Shown here in pieces: positions 1 to 8,514 of a stretch of 9,289 bases of DNA. Position 1 is the stretch's first letter, and every line of letters starts with the position of its first letter. Origin of the DNA: Aquabacterium sp. Its GTDB lineage: Bacteria > Pseudomonadota > Gammaproteobacteria > Burkholderiales > Burkholderiaceae_C. The translations under genes were made by a program, and so were the position numbers. The stretch spans positions 1-9,289 of the forward strand of contig JAGNPA010000030.1 of assembly GCA_017989885.1 (NCBI GenBank). Reading direction: 5' to 3'. The notes below the pieces were generated by a model. It saw only the letters and a program-made list of their open reading frames with translations, was not told the origin of the DNA and made no database searches.

Positions 1-1125
1 GGCATGGCGGCCCGCGTGCTGGCCAAGGCGCAACGCAAGGGCCTGCCCATCGTGGCGGTGGACGTGCCCAGCGGTGTCTGGGGCGACAGCGGCGCGTCAG
101 CGGGTGCGGTGCACTGCGATGTGACGGTCACGTTCTTCCGACTCAAACCAGCGCACCTGTTGATGCCCGCTCGGCAACTGTGCGGTGAGCGCGTGCTGGC
201 CGACATCGGGGTGCCAGACACCGTGTTGACCCGATTGCAGGTGCGTGCCTGGCAGAACGAGCCGGCCCTGTGGCAGACCGTGTACCCCCGGGCCGACATG
301 GCGGGCCACAAGTACCACCGTGGGCATGCGCTGGTGTGGGGTGGGCCGCTCATGACCGGTGCCCCTCGTCTGGCGGCGCGGGCAGCAGCCCGGGTGGGCG
401 CGGGGCTGACCACGGTGTGTGTGCCACAGGCAGTCTGGCCGGTGTATGCCGGCAGCCTCACCAGCATCATGGTGCACCCGTTGGTGGGCGAAGGCCCGAA
501 CCAGTGGCAGGGGGGCTTGCAGACCTTGCTGGGCGACGCGCGCCTGAGCGCCGTGCTGATCGGCCCTGGCGCGCTGGGCGGCACGCACCCCGGGGGTCTG
601 AAGGCCCTGGTGTTGACCGTGTTGGCCAGTGGTCGCCCGGTGGTGCTCGATGCCGATGCCTTGTCGGTGTTTCAGGATGACCCCAGCTTGCTGTTTGCGG
701 CCATTGCCGGGCACGGGCGCCCGGTGGTGATCACACCGCACGATGGGGAGTTCGCCCGGATTTTTGCGCCGTCCACCCTGGCTGGGTGCGAGGGCAAGCT
801 GGCGAAGGCCCGCAAGGCCGCGCAGTTGAGCGGGGCCATCGTCTTGCTCAAGGGGCCGGACACCGTGGTGGCCGCACCCGATGGACGCGCCGTCATCAAT
901 GCCTCGGCGCCGCCCACCCTGGCCACGGCCGGTTCGGGTGATGTGCTGGCTGGGCTGATCTTGGGCTTGTTGGCGCAGGGGATGCCTGCCTGGCAGGCCG
1001 CGTGCGCGGCCGTGTGGCTGCATGGCGAGGCGGCGCAGGCTTTTGGGCCGGGCCTGGTGGCCGAGGATCTGCCGGAGAAGGTGCCGGCGGCCCTGCGCAG
1101 ACTGGCCGCGCAGGATCCGGACTGA
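1..1125 (+). CDS. nnr: Bifunctional NAD(P)H-hydrate epimerase / ADP-dependent NAD(P)H-hydrate dehydratase, 5'-truncated by the window edge
   Basis: This enzyme repairs hydrated NADH and NADPH. The N-terminal YjeF/NnrE domain epimerises NAD(P)HX, and the C-terminal NnrD domain dehydrates the S form using ADP; it acts in the cytosol. The reading frame is open at base 1, so the true start lies to the left. About 374 residues are visible out of roughly 500 usual for the fusion. Numbering from the first visible Met (base 4), the end of the epimerase domain shows DVPSG at 20-24 and the ADIGVP strand near 66-71. The dehydratase domain follows with HKYHRGHALVWGG (102-114), AARVGAGL (128-135), IGPGAL (186-191), LDADAL (215-220), TPHDGEF (244-250) and the hallmark GSGDVL (310-315, conserved Asp313). 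No frameshift is seen. It converges on the signalling operon, so a functional link is not implied. The fused form is common in bacteria. Family call is firm; the missing N-terminus cannot be judged. Confidence 0.93.
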   Translation, partial: GMAARVLAKAQRKGLPIVAVDVPSGVWGDSGASAGAVHCDVTVTFFRLKPAHLLMPARQLCGERVLADIGVPDTVLTRLQVRAWQNEPALWQTVYPRADMAGHKYHRGHALVWGGPLMTGAPRLAARAAARVGAGLTTVCVPQAVWPVYAGSLTSIMVHPLVGEGPNQWQGGLQTLLGDARLSAVLIGPGALGGTHPGGLKALVLTVLASGRPVVLDADALSVFQDDPSLLFAAIAGHGRPVVITPHDGEFARIFAPSTLAGCEGKLAKARKAAQLSGAIVLLKGPDTVVAAPDGRAVINASAPPTLATAGSGDVLAGLILGLLAQGMPAWQAACAAVWLHGEAAQAFGPGLVAEDLPEKVPAALRRLAAQDPD

Positions 1126-1148
1126 TCCGAGCGCCTTGATCAGCCCGT
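1118..1148. terminator. Inverted repeat between convergent genes, possible weak bidirectional terminator
   Basis: CTGATC at 1122-1127 and its reverse complement GATCAG at 1138-1143 are separated by ten bases. Outside the arms there is one A/C mismatch and then two more G-C pairs (1119-1120 with 1145-1146). The arms contain the stop codons of both convergent genes (1123-1125 plus, 1140-1142 minus). There is no T-run on either side, so it is not a classical intrinsic terminator. The position, in the only non-coding gap between two convergent units, is the main argument for a role in stopping transcription. It could equally be a by-product of two TGA stops followed by C. Confidence 0.3.
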
Positions 1149-2870
1149 GCAGGTGCGGTTCTTGCCCGTGCGCTTGGCTTCGTAGAGCGCCACGTCGGCA
1201 CGGTCCAGGGCCGCTTCAATGGCTTCGCCCGCACGGTAGGTGGTGACCCCGGCGGAGAAGGTGATGAACACCTTGTGCGTGTCGTGGGTGAAGAACTCGG
1301 CGCTGAGGTTGCGCTGCAGGCGGGTCAGCACCAACTGGGCCTCTTCCAGCGGGGTGTCGGGCAGCATGACGACGAACTCCTCGCCACCGTAGCGCGCCAC
1401 CACGTCGACCGGGCGCAGGGACTCGCTCACGCGCCGGGCCAGGAACTTGAGGGCCTCGTCGCCCGTCTGGTGGCCAAGCTGGTCGTTGAGCTTCTTGAAG
1501 TTGTCGACGTCCAGCAGGCCCACGGCCAGCGGGGTGCCCTGGCGCTCGACGCGGGCTTGCTCGGCCTCGAAGGCGCGCATCAGGCCACGTCGGTTGGCGA
1601 TCTGGGTGAGGGGGTCGGTCGACACCTCGTCCGACAGCTTGCGGATCTCGTCTTCCAGCTCGCGCACGCGGTCGGTGAGCTCGGTCGCGCGGGCATGTTC
1701 GTCTTGCAGGCGGGTTTGCGTTTGCGCGACGACGGATTGCACCTCGCGGCTTTCCTCCACCATTTCACGCACGATGCCCGCCAGGCTTTGCAGCGAGTCG
1801 GCCGCGCCGATGGTTTCGGCGTAGGCGCCCAGCTTGCCCTGGAAGCGGTCGGTGGTGCTGCCCAGCAGAGCGATCTGCTGCAGCATCTGGTGGATCAGGT
1901 CCTTGAGGGCCTTGCGTGCGGCCTCACGCTCACGCTTGAGCTCCAGCTGGCGGTTGCGTGTGTCGCTGAGCAGCTGCTGCATGTGGCGCACGCCACGGCT
2001 GTGCAGGCCCTCGTCCAGCTGGTGGCGCATGGCCTGGCACTGGCCTTGCACCCAGCTGTCGTCTTCGGACAGGTCCACCAGGCTGTCGGTCAGCGAGTGG
2101 CACAGCTCGGTGAGCTGGGCGACCAGGTGATGGCGGTGTTCAATGACCCGCTGGGCCTGTTCGCAGGCCTGGGTGAGCTGCTGCTGGACGGTGATCGGCT
2201 CGCCCACGCCAGCCTCCCGGCTGTGTGCCAGGGCCGTGCGCAAGACATGGGCCGCTTCGCTGGACTGGGCCTGGTCCTGGGGCAAGGCCACCAGCACGGT
2301 TTGCTCCAGTTGCGTCAGCACATGCTGGGCCAGGGCCGGCCATGCCGGGGGGGCGCTGTCGCTGTCAGGTGCGGGCGGCGCGGGCGTGTTCTCAGGGGCC
2401 TGTGGGCTGGCTGCGGCTGAGGCTGCGGCCGGTGCGGCGGTGGCCGCGACGGCAGTGGGCGCCGTGGCGCCATCGTCTTCCAGCAGCGTGCTGTCCACGG
2501 TGTCGCTGTCCCAGCTTCGCACCAGCTGGTCCAGGCGCTGGTGCAGGCGCGTGGCCGAGCTGCGGCTGCCGTCGATGACGCGCTGCAGGCTCTCCTTCTT
2601 GCGGGCCGCGGTCCATTGGCGACCGCCGCGCTCTGCACCGCGCAGGATGCGGGTGATCAGGTCGGCCCAGCGTGTGCCATCGTCAGCCGAAGGGGGCAGG
2701 CCGTCGAGCGGCGCAGGTTGGGTGATCCCGCCGAAACCCGTTTCCTCGCCCGCTTCCAGGGCGTAGGCCTTGCGGTAGTTCTCAGGCGTGGGTGCTTGCC
2801 GGTTCTGGGCCAGTCGAACGAGGGCTGCCTTGGCAATCTGGGCGGGCGTGAGGCCGGAAGTGGTGGACAT
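1140..2870 (-). CDS. GGDEF diguanylate cyclase with helical N-terminal region, third gene of the operon
   Basis: This 576-residue protein should make c-di-GMP from two GTP. The catalytic domain spans about residues 410-574. It has the metal-binding Asp454 in LLDVDNFKKLND (452-463), the signature GGEEF at 495-499 and the inhibitory site RPVD at 486-489, five residues before GGEEF, which predicts product feedback inhibition. The N-terminal 40 residues carry a helical segment with PTPENY (28-33), a type I recall from other proteobacterial GGDEF proteins. An Ala/Pro-rich linker follows (about 134-178), then a long, mostly helical and partly coiled-coil region (about 180-415). No receiver, PAS, GAF or membrane segment is recognisable, so the input is unknown. 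The start follows the preceding stop as TGA-ATC-ATG with no clear Shine-Dalgarno sequence, which suggests translational coupling. GGDEF identity is very firm; activity is predicted from residues only. Confidence 0.93.
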   Translation of the reverse strand: MSTTSGLTPAQIAKAALVRLAQNRQAPTPENYRKAYALEAGEETGFGGITQPAPLDGLPPSADDGTRWADLITRILRGAERGGRQWTAARKKESLQRVIDGSRSSATRLHQRLDQLVRSWDSDTVDSTLLEDDGATAPTAVAATAAPAAASAAASPQAPENTPAPPAPDSDSAPPAWPALAQHVLTQLEQTVLVALPQDQAQSSEAAHVLRTALAHSREAGVGEPITVQQQLTQACEQAQRVIEHRHHLVAQLTELCHSLTDSLVDLSEDDSWVQGQCQAMRHQLDEGLHSRGVRHMQQLLSDTRNRQLELKREREAARKALKDLIHQMLQQIALLGSTTDRFQGKLGAYAETIGAADSLQSLAGIVREMVEESREVQSVVAQTQTRLQDEHARATELTDRVRELEDEIRKLSDEVSTDPLTQIANRRGLMRAFEAEQARVERQGTPLAVGLLDVDNFKKLNDQLGHQTGDEALKFLARRVSESLRPVDVVARYGGEEFVVMLPDTPLEEAQLVLTRLQRNLSAEFFTHDTHKVFITFSAGVTTYRAGEAIEAALDRADVALYEAKRTGKNRTCTG

Positions 2871-2873
2871 GAT

Positions 2874-5090
2874 TCAGCTGAGGGTGCTGACGGGGGGGAG
2901 GGGGAGCGACTCGCTGACGCGCGGCAGGCCGTCGGCATTGAGCACGTCGTTCAACCAGGTGGCGATCTGGGCCGCAGGCATGGGGCGCGCGAACAGGAAG
3001 CCTTGGCAGATGTGGCAACCCAGGCTGTAGAGCACATTCATCTGTTCGGTGGTCTCCACCCCCTCCGCGATCACACGCAGGCCCAGCGCACGTGCCAGCG
3101 CAATGATGGCCGACACGATGGCCGAGCTTTGCGGTGTCTCACCCAGGTCGCGCACGAAGGAGCGGTCGATCTTGAGCTCGCTGATGGGCAGGCTGGTCAG
3201 GTAGGCCAGGGACGAGTAACCCGTGCCGAAGTCGTCGATGGAAATCTCGACGCCGATCTGGTTGAGGCGGGTGAGCGAGGGCACCACGCCTTGAAGGTCT
3301 TTCATCAGGCCGGTTTCGGTGATCTCCAGCTCCAGGGCGCGTGGCGAGATGGCCTCGCGGCACAGGATCTGTTCAATCCGCTCGACCAGGTCATCTTGCT
3401 CAAACAGGCGGCTGGGCAGGTTGACGGCGATGGACGCATCGAAGCCGAACTGGATCTGCCATTGCTTGGCCTGGCGCGCCGCTTCGGTGATGGCCCACAG
3501 GCTCATCTCGTTGATCAGGCCGGTGGCCTCGGCCAGGGGGATGAAGTCGGCGGGTGAGACGAGCTGGTCGCCCCGCTGCCAGCGCATCAAGGCTTCCACG
3601 CCCACCATGCGATGGGTGCGCACGTCGACCTTGGGCTGGTAGTACAGCACCAGTTCCTGGCGCTCCAGCGCCTTGTGCAGCGCCGTGTCCAGATCCAGGC
3701 GCACGCGGCCCTTGCTGGCCAGATGCGTGTCGTACATCTGCGCCATGTTGCGGCCCTGGCTCTTGGCCAGGTCCATGGCCACATCCGCGTGGCGCAGCAG
3801 GTCGGCGGCGTTGACGCCGTGGGCGGGGTACACCGCCACGCCGATGCTGGCGGTCACGAAGCATTCCTGGCCGCCGATGGTCAGCGGCGCGCGCAGCGCA
3901 TCGAGGATGCGGTGGGCGGTGGCGATGGCCTCGTCGGGGTCGCTGACCTCAGGCAGCAGCACGACAAACTCATCGGCGCCCAGGCGGCCGACGGCTTCCA
4001 GGTTGCGATGCGAGCGGGTCGATTGCAGGTCGAGGTGACCTTCGAGCATCTCGTCGAAATGCCTCACGCAGTTGCGCAGGCGGTGCGCCACCTCGATCAG
4101 CAACTCGTCACCGGCGTGGTGGCCCAGGTTCTCGTTGATGATCTTGAAGCGGTCCAGGCCCACCTGCAGCAGGGCCACACCGTGGTGCAGGCGTCGGGCG
4201 TGCTCGATGGCGCGCTCGCTGCGCTGGAACAGCTGGCGACGGTTGGGCAGGCTGGTGAGGGTGTCGAAATTGGCCAGATGCTTGATCTGGTCTTCGGCCA
4301 GTCGCCGGTCGGTCACGTCCTGCACGATGCCGGTGTAGCCGATCAGGTTCGCGTGTTCGTTGAACTCGGGCTCGGCTTCCAGGTGGACAATGCGCTGGCG
4401 CCCGTCATGCAGGTGGATCTTGACGTCCAGGCAGAGCACGCTGCCGTGGCGCCAGACCTCGTGCAGCAGGTACTGGAAGCTCGCGCGCTCGTCGGCGGGC
4501 ATCATGCGCAGAATCTGGCGCAGACCCACGCGGTCGTTGGCACCCAGGCCGAACACGCGCAGCCCTTCGACCGACATGCCCAGGTCGCTGGCGCCCCTGT
4601 GCCAGTCGAAGCTGCCCATGCGGGCCAGATCCTGGGCGCGGGCCAGCTTGGCCTTGCTGCGCTCCAGCTCGATGCGGGTGCGTGCCGAGCGCAGCAGGTA
4701 GCGCAGACGGCCAGCCAGCAGGCTCCATTGCGTGCTCTTGACGAAGAAGTCGGTGGCTCCGGCCTCGTAAGCCCGGGTGATGGAGGCGTCGTCGTCCAGA
4801 CCCGTGAGCATCAGGACGGGGATCGACTCATGACCCGGCATGTTGCGCAGTTCCTGGCAGGTGGCAAACCCATCCAGGCCCGGCATGACCGCGTCGAGCA
4901 CCACCACATCGGGCAGCCAGTCGCCCAGCAGGCGCAGGGCCCGCTCACCGGAGGTGGCTTCGGTGACCGCAAAGCCGCGCTCGCGCAGGGCAATCGAGGT
5001 CAACAGCAGCGTGACCTCGTCGTCATCGACCAGCAGAACCTTGGGTTGCTCCTGGTCTTCTTCGTCGATCATCGGGTTACCCCGTGTCAT
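2874..5090 (-). CDS. Response regulator c-di-GMP phosphodiesterase: REC-PAS-degenerate GGDEF-EAL
   Basis: This 738-residue cytosolic protein probably hydrolyses c-di-GMP under control of phosphorylation. The receiver (about 16-133) has acidic residues D22-D24, phospho-acceptor D66 (LDAVMPGLDG), T96 and K118. A PAS-like domain (about 155-262) ends in the usual DVTDRR. The GGDEF domain (about 265-450) is degenerate: the first metal Asp is Gly311 (VGLDRFK in place of LDLDRFK), the signature is GADEF (371-375), and there are extra residues at about 345-367. The EAL domain (about 468-715) looks complete: EALMRW (499-504), N557, ELEITE (587-592), DDFGTGYSS (619-627), K640 in LKID, AEGVET (675-680) and QGFLFARP (696-703). 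The start overlaps the upstream kinase stop as ATGA. An alternative start is Met7, which also has a G-rich stretch before it. It is the natural phosphorylation target of the neighbouring kinase. Net phosphodiesterase activity is inference. Confidence 0.93.
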   Translation of the reverse strand: MTRGNPMIDEEDQEQPKVLLVDDDEVTLLLTSIALRERGFAVTEATSGERALRLLGDWLPDVVVLDAVMPGLDGFATCQELRNMPGHESIPVLMLTGLDDDASITRAYEAGATDFFVKSTQWSLLAGRLRYLLRSARTRIELERSKAKLARAQDLARMGSFDWHRGASDLGMSVEGLRVFGLGANDRVGLRQILRMMPADERASFQYLLHEVWRHGSVLCLDVKIHLHDGRQRIVHLEAEPEFNEHANLIGYTGIVQDVTDRRLAEDQIKHLANFDTLTSLPNRRQLFQRSERAIEHARRLHHGVALLQVGLDRFKIINENLGHHAGDELLIEVAHRLRNCVRHFDEMLEGHLDLQSTRSHRNLEAVGRLGADEFVVLLPEVSDPDEAIATAHRILDALRAPLTIGGQECFVTASIGVAVYPAHGVNAADLLRHADVAMDLAKSQGRNMAQMYDTHLASKGRVRLDLDTALHKALERQELVLYYQPKVDVRTHRMVGVEALMRWQRGDQLVSPADFIPLAEATGLINEMSLWAITEAARQAKQWQIQFGFDASIAVNLPSRLFEQDDLVERIEQILCREAISPRALELEITETGLMKDLQGVVPSLTRLNQIGVEISIDDFGTGYSSLAYLTSLPISELKIDRSFVRDLGETPQSSAIVSAIIALARALGLRVIAEGVETTEQMNVLYSLGCHICQGFLFARPMPAAQIATWLNDVLNADGLPRVSESLPLPPVSTLS

Positions 5091-8000
5091 GACTGTGTCT
5101 CCAGCACGTGTTGCAACCCTGCCTGGACGCGTTCGGCTTCAAGGGGGATGTCTCGGATGCGTGAGCTCAAGTCTTCTCCTGTCTGGCGCCGGATGATGCT
5201 CTCAAGATCGGCGCACATTTGCGACAACTTGAGTGCCCCAATGCTGGCCGACGATGATTTGAGTGTATGCGCGACATGGGCCACTGTGGCGAGATCCTGT
5301 TGCTGTCCTGCCTCGCTCAATTGTGGCAGCAAGCGCGCCAGGGAGGTCTCGAAAGCGCGCGCCACCCTTTCGAGCAGGTGGTTCTCGCCCTTGGGGTCAA
5401 GCTCCCGCAGGCGCCGCAGCGCGTCGGGGTCGAGCTGGTGCGCCGCCGTGGACGAAGCCTCGGTGGGGGCAGGGCGGGGCGCAGAGGGCGCGCGCTTGGC
5501 GCGACCGGGCTTCTCCGCATCGGCCGTCTGATCCTCTGCGCCGGCCTGGGTGGTGTGCACCTGCAGCATCTGCTGCAACTGACCCTGACGGAAGGGTTTG
5601 GAGAGGTAGTCGTCAAAGCCCAGGTCGATGAAGCGCTGCTCATCGCCCTCCAGGGCATTGGCGGTGACGGCGATCACCGGCGTGTGGGGTGGGGTCAGGA
5701 AGGTGAAGCGCTTGCCGCTGCCTTTGCGGAACCAGGTGAGGGCCTCGATGCCGTCCATGCCGGGCATCTGAATGTCCATCAGGATCAGGTCGTAGCACTG
5801 CTCACCCAGACGGCGCAGGCCTTCCAGGGCCGAGCTGGCCACCCGCACCTCGCAACCCAGGCGACGCAGCATCTGACCGCAGACCTCCTGGTTGACGGGG
5901 TTGTCCTCGATCACCAGCACGCGCTGGTGTTGCCCGGTCTGCGCGTGCGCATCGGCCGTGTCCCGTTGCGCCGACAGGCTTTGCAGGGTCTGGCGCAGTT
6001 CGGCCTTGCGCAGCGGCTTGCGCAGCACGCACTGGAAGCCGGCATCCTGAGCGCGCCGGCTTTCGTCGGCCGAAGACAGGGACGACAGCAGCACCAGTTT
6101 GAGCTGGGGGTAGCGGCGGCTGCGACGCAGGATCTCGACCATGCTCAGACCATCGAGCTCGGGCATGTGCATGTCCACCAGCGCGAGGTCGATGTCCAGG
6201 TCCGCCTGCGTCTCGGTGAGCAGGAGGTCGAGCGCCTGGCGGCCATTGTGCGCGAGGGTGACCTTCATTCCCCAGGCGCTCAGCATGTTCTCCAGCACCG
6301 TGCGGTTGGTCTCATTGTCGTCCACCACCAACACCTTGTAGGCGGGCAGGCTTGGTTCGTTGGCCAGGTCGTGCGCCATCTGGGTGTCACTGATGCCCAA
6401 GGGCAGCTCAAAGCTGAACTCCGAGCCGACGCCCGGGGTGCTGACGACACGCAGCTCGCCCCCCATGAGCTCGACCAGCTGTTTGCTGATGGGCAGACCC
6501 AGCCCGGTGCCGCCGTAGCGACGTGTCATGCCACCCTGGGCCTGGACAAAGGCCTGGAAGATGCGGGGCAGGGCTTCGGCCGTGATGCCGATGCCGGTGT
6601 CGCGCACCCGGAAGGCCAGCGTCATGGTGTCTGGCGTTGGGGTGGCGGGATGAGGCGTGCTGTCGGGGCTGGCGCGCCGGATGTCGACCACGACCTCGCC
6701 GTGTTCGGTGAACTTGATGGCGTTGGCCACCAGGTTGGTGAGGATCTGGCGCAGGCGCAGCGGGTCGCCATGCACCACGGCGGGCAGGTCGGCTTCTTCG
6801 CGGAAGCTCAGCTCCAGACCGCGCTCGTGGGCACGGGGGGCCAGCAGCTCCAGCGTGTCCTCGACCAGGGTGCGCAGCACGAAGTCGCCTTGGGCCAGCT
6901 CCACATGGCCGGCTTCGATCTTGGCGAAGTCCAGGATGTCGTTGATGATCTCCAGCAGGCTTTCTCCTGACCGGTACACGGCCTGGGCAAAGCGGCGCTG
7001 CTTGTCGTTGAGCTCGGTGCCCAGCAACAGCTCGGTCATGCCCAGGATGCCGTTCATGGGCGTGCGGATTTCGTGGCTCATGTTGGCCATGAACTCGCTC
7101 TTGGCCTGGCTGGCGGTTTCGGCCTGGTCGCGGGCGCGTTGCAGGTCCAGTGCCTGCTGACGCTCATCGGTCACGTCAGAGAGCAGGCCGTAGATGCGTG
7201 ACTCGCCGTTGAGCAGGCGCCGGGACCGGCTCTTGTGGCGCATCCAGCGGATGCCGCGTCCGGGAATGTCCAGCCGCAGCAAGGCGTCGGTCGACTCGGC
7301 GCGGCGCTCCTGCTCTTCCTGGTGTGCCAGCGTGGTGCGGTCTTCGGGAGTCACCAGCGCACGCATCCGGTCTGAGAGGTCGGCCACCTCGTTGGGCGAC
7401 AGCCCGAGCAGCGCGGCCGTCTGGGGGCTGAGGTAGAGGCACTGTGCCCGCGCCCCATCGCTGACGTACACGCCATCGTCCATCGATTCCACGAGTTCGC
7501 GGAAGCGGCGCTCCGACTCTTCCAGGTCGGACAGGGCGCGCTGGGCCACGGTGATGTCGCGCACCAGCGAGATGAGCAGGCGGGGGCGGCCGTCCGTGTG
7601 ACGCAGGGCAAAGTGGCGGGCGTTGATGACGCGCGTGCGGGAGCCGTCGTGCCAGCTGAAATCGTGCTCGACGGGTTGTCCGGAGGTGGTGGCGGCCTGC
7701 ATGTGGGCCTGCACCCGTTGCAAGACCTCCTGGCCCATCGCCTGCTGAATCGTGCGGCCCACCACCTTGTCGCGCAGCAGATTGAATTCGACCTCGGCGT
7801 GACGGTTGATGGTCACGATGTGGCCGTTGGTCGGGTCGACCACAAACAGGCTCACGGGCAGGTTGGCCAGCAAGGCTTCCTGAAAGGCGCGCTCCTGCTC
7901 AGCCTGCAGATCTTGCGCACGGCGGCTGGTGATGTCCGTGAACAGGCAGACAAATTGACCGACTTGGCCGGCCTCATCAAGCACCTCCAAGGCATCGATC

Positions 8001-8407
8001 TCGCCCCAATAAGGCGCGTCGGTCCCTTGACGCACGGCTTCGTAGTTCAGGCGAAAGGGTGTGCCGGCCTGCAGGTGCTGACGCAGTTGGGGCAGGCTCT
8101 CGCTGTCCCGCACGCTGCGCGTCAGCAAGTCGGGCAGGGCTTGGCCCAGCACCTGTGTGTCGCGCGAACCGGTCAGGGTTAACCAGGCTGGGTTGACCCA
8201 TTGGATGATGCCCTGGCGGTCGATGACCACCACGCCGTTGTTGATGCGCGAGGCGACCATGCTGAGACGGCCCATCTGTTGGCGGGCCTGTTCCAGTTGC
8301 GCCTGTGCCAGCGTCAAGGCCTGGTCGCTCAGGCGCAGCCGTCGGCGCACCAGCAGGGCGCCCGGCACGGTCAGCGCGACAAGGATCAGAATCCAGACAA
8401 AGGGCAT
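5087..8407 (-). CDS. Membrane-anchored hybrid histidine kinase: TM-PAS-PAS-PAS-HisKA-HATPase-REC-REC-HPt
   Basis: This 1106-residue sensor kinase should run a His-Asp-His phosphorelay. Residues 2-20 form one membrane segment followed by RRRLR, with no periplasmic domain, so sensing is probably cytoplasmic or at the membrane. A short helical stretch (28-48) leads into three PAS domains (about 50-160, 172-287, 296-415), each ending in a DIT or DVT motif. HisKA has H445 in SHEIRTP. The ATPase has N562 in NAIKF, DTGIGI (603-608) and GGTGLGL (632-638), with a short Pro/Thr-rich insert near 580-594. Receiver 1 has D696, D697, phospho-acceptor D745 and K797. Receiver 2 has E834, D835, D878, T915 and K937. 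An Ala/Pro-rich linker (about 953-985) precedes the HPt domain with H1047 in [13 protein letters not shown]. The open frame extends 39 codons further upstream to 8524. I chose Met at 8407 because the membrane segment begins there and the extra residues look non-coding. No good Shine-Dalgarno sequence precedes it, so the start is less sure than the family. Confidence 0.93.
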   Translation of the reverse strand: MPFVWILILVALTVPGALLVRRRLRLSDQALTLAQAQLEQARQQMGRLSMVASRINNGVVVIDRQGIIQWVNPAWLTLTGSRDTQVLGQALPDLLTRSVRDSESLPQLRQHLQAGTPFRLNYEAVRQGTDAPYWGEIDALEVLDEAGQVGQFVCLFTDITSRRAQDLQAEQERAFQEALLANLPVSLFVVDPTNGHIVTINRHAEVEFNLLRDKVVGRTIQQAMGQEVLQRVQAHMQAATTSGQPVEHDFSWHDGSRTRVINARHFALRHTDGRPRLLISLVRDITVAQRALSDLEESERRFRELVESMDDGVYVSDGARAQCLYLSPQTAALLGLSPNEVADLSDRMRALVTPEDRTTLAHQEEQERRAESTDALLRLDIPGRGIRWMRHKSRSRRLLNGESRIYGLLSDVTDERQQALDLQRARDQAETASQAKSEFMANMSHEIRTPMNGILGMTELLLGTELNDKQRRFAQAVYRSGESLLEIINDILDFAKIEAGHVELAQGDFVLRTLVEDTLELLAPRAHERGLELSFREEADLPAVVHGDPLRLRQILTNLVANAIKFTEHGEVVVDIRRASPDSTPHPATPTPDTMTLAFRVRDTGIGITAEALPRIFQAFVQAQGGMTRRYGGTGLGLPISKQLVELMGGELRVVSTPGVGSEFSFELPLGISDTQMAHDLANEPSLPAYKVLVVDDNETNRTVLENMLSAWGMKVTLAHNGRQALDLLLTETQADLDIDLALVDMHMPELDGLSMVEILRRSRRYPQLKLVLLSSLSSADESRRAQDAGFQCVLRKPLRKAELRQTLQSLSAQRDTADAHAQTGQHQRVLVIEDNPVNQEVCGQMLRRLGCEVRVASSALEGLRRLGEQCYDLILMDIQMPGMDGIEALTWFRKGSGKRFTFLTPPHTPVIAVTANALEGDEQRFIDLGFDDYLSKPFRQGQLQQMLQVHTTQAGAEDQTADAEKPGRAKRAPSAPRPAPTEASSTAAHQLDPDALRRLRELDPKGENHLLERVARAFETSLARLLPQLSEAGQQQDLATVAHVAHTLKSSSASIGALKLSQMCADLESIIRRQTGEDLSSRIRDIPLEAERVQAGLQHVLETQS
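5091..5103 (-). promoter_or_regulatory. Ribosome binding site of the REC-PAS-GGDEF-EAL gene, inside the end of the kinase gene
   Basis: On the minus strand GGAG (5102-5099) lies eight bases before the ATG at 5090-5088. It falls within the last codons of the kinase (Leu-Glu-Thr-Gln-Ser-stop). The kinase stop and the next start share ATGA at 5090-5087. This supports the start at 5090 over Met7 and points to coupled, roughly balanced translation of the kinase and its regulator. Confidence 0.65.
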
Positions 8408-8411
8408 CACA

Positions 8412-8485
8412 TGTGAATTGTTGCGGCGAGATGAGGGAGCGATGACCTGCGTGTTTGGATAAATGTAGCGGCACTGTGAATTTGT
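8412..8485. repeat. Pair of short direct repeats TGTGAATT in the divergent promoter region
   Basis: TGTGAATTGTT at 8412-8422 and TGTGAATTTGT at 8475-8485 share an exact eight-base core and lie 63 bases apart, which is six helical turns. Such paired sites can bind one regulator, but the core is short and could recur by chance. No known operator consensus is recognised. Confidence 0.3.
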
Positions 8486-8514
8486 ACGCCAGAGGCGGAA
8501 ACCCGCTGCTGGCG

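Noticed and set aside
1275..2420. Long plus-strand open frame (381 codons) opposite the diguanylate cyclase gene.
   Set aside because: It is antisense to a gene with clear GGDEF motifs. The product is low-complexity, rich in Gln, Leu, Val and Ala, with no domain, as expected for a shadow frame in high-GC DNA.
2337..2470. Ala/Pro-rich, low-complexity stretch in the cyclase gene that might be a repeat or inserted element.
   Set aside because: It stays in frame and reads as an ordinary flexible linker between helical regions. No direct repeats or insertion boundaries are visible.
3612..5531. Very long plus-strand open frame (639 codons) opposite the phosphodiesterase and the end of the kinase.
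   Set aside because: It spans two genes on the other strand that carry intact REC, GGDEF, EAL and HPt motifs. Its product has no recognisable family and reflects codon bias.
5267..6970. Plus-strand open frame (567 codons) opposite the receiver and kinase domains.
   Set aside because: It is antisense to conserved HATPase, REC and HPt domains and has shadow-like composition.
8405..8412. ATG-TGA start-stop element (ATGTGATG on the minus strand) directly before the hybrid kinase start.
   Set aside because: It is only eight bases, has no ribosome binding site and can arise by chance. No regulatory role can be supported.
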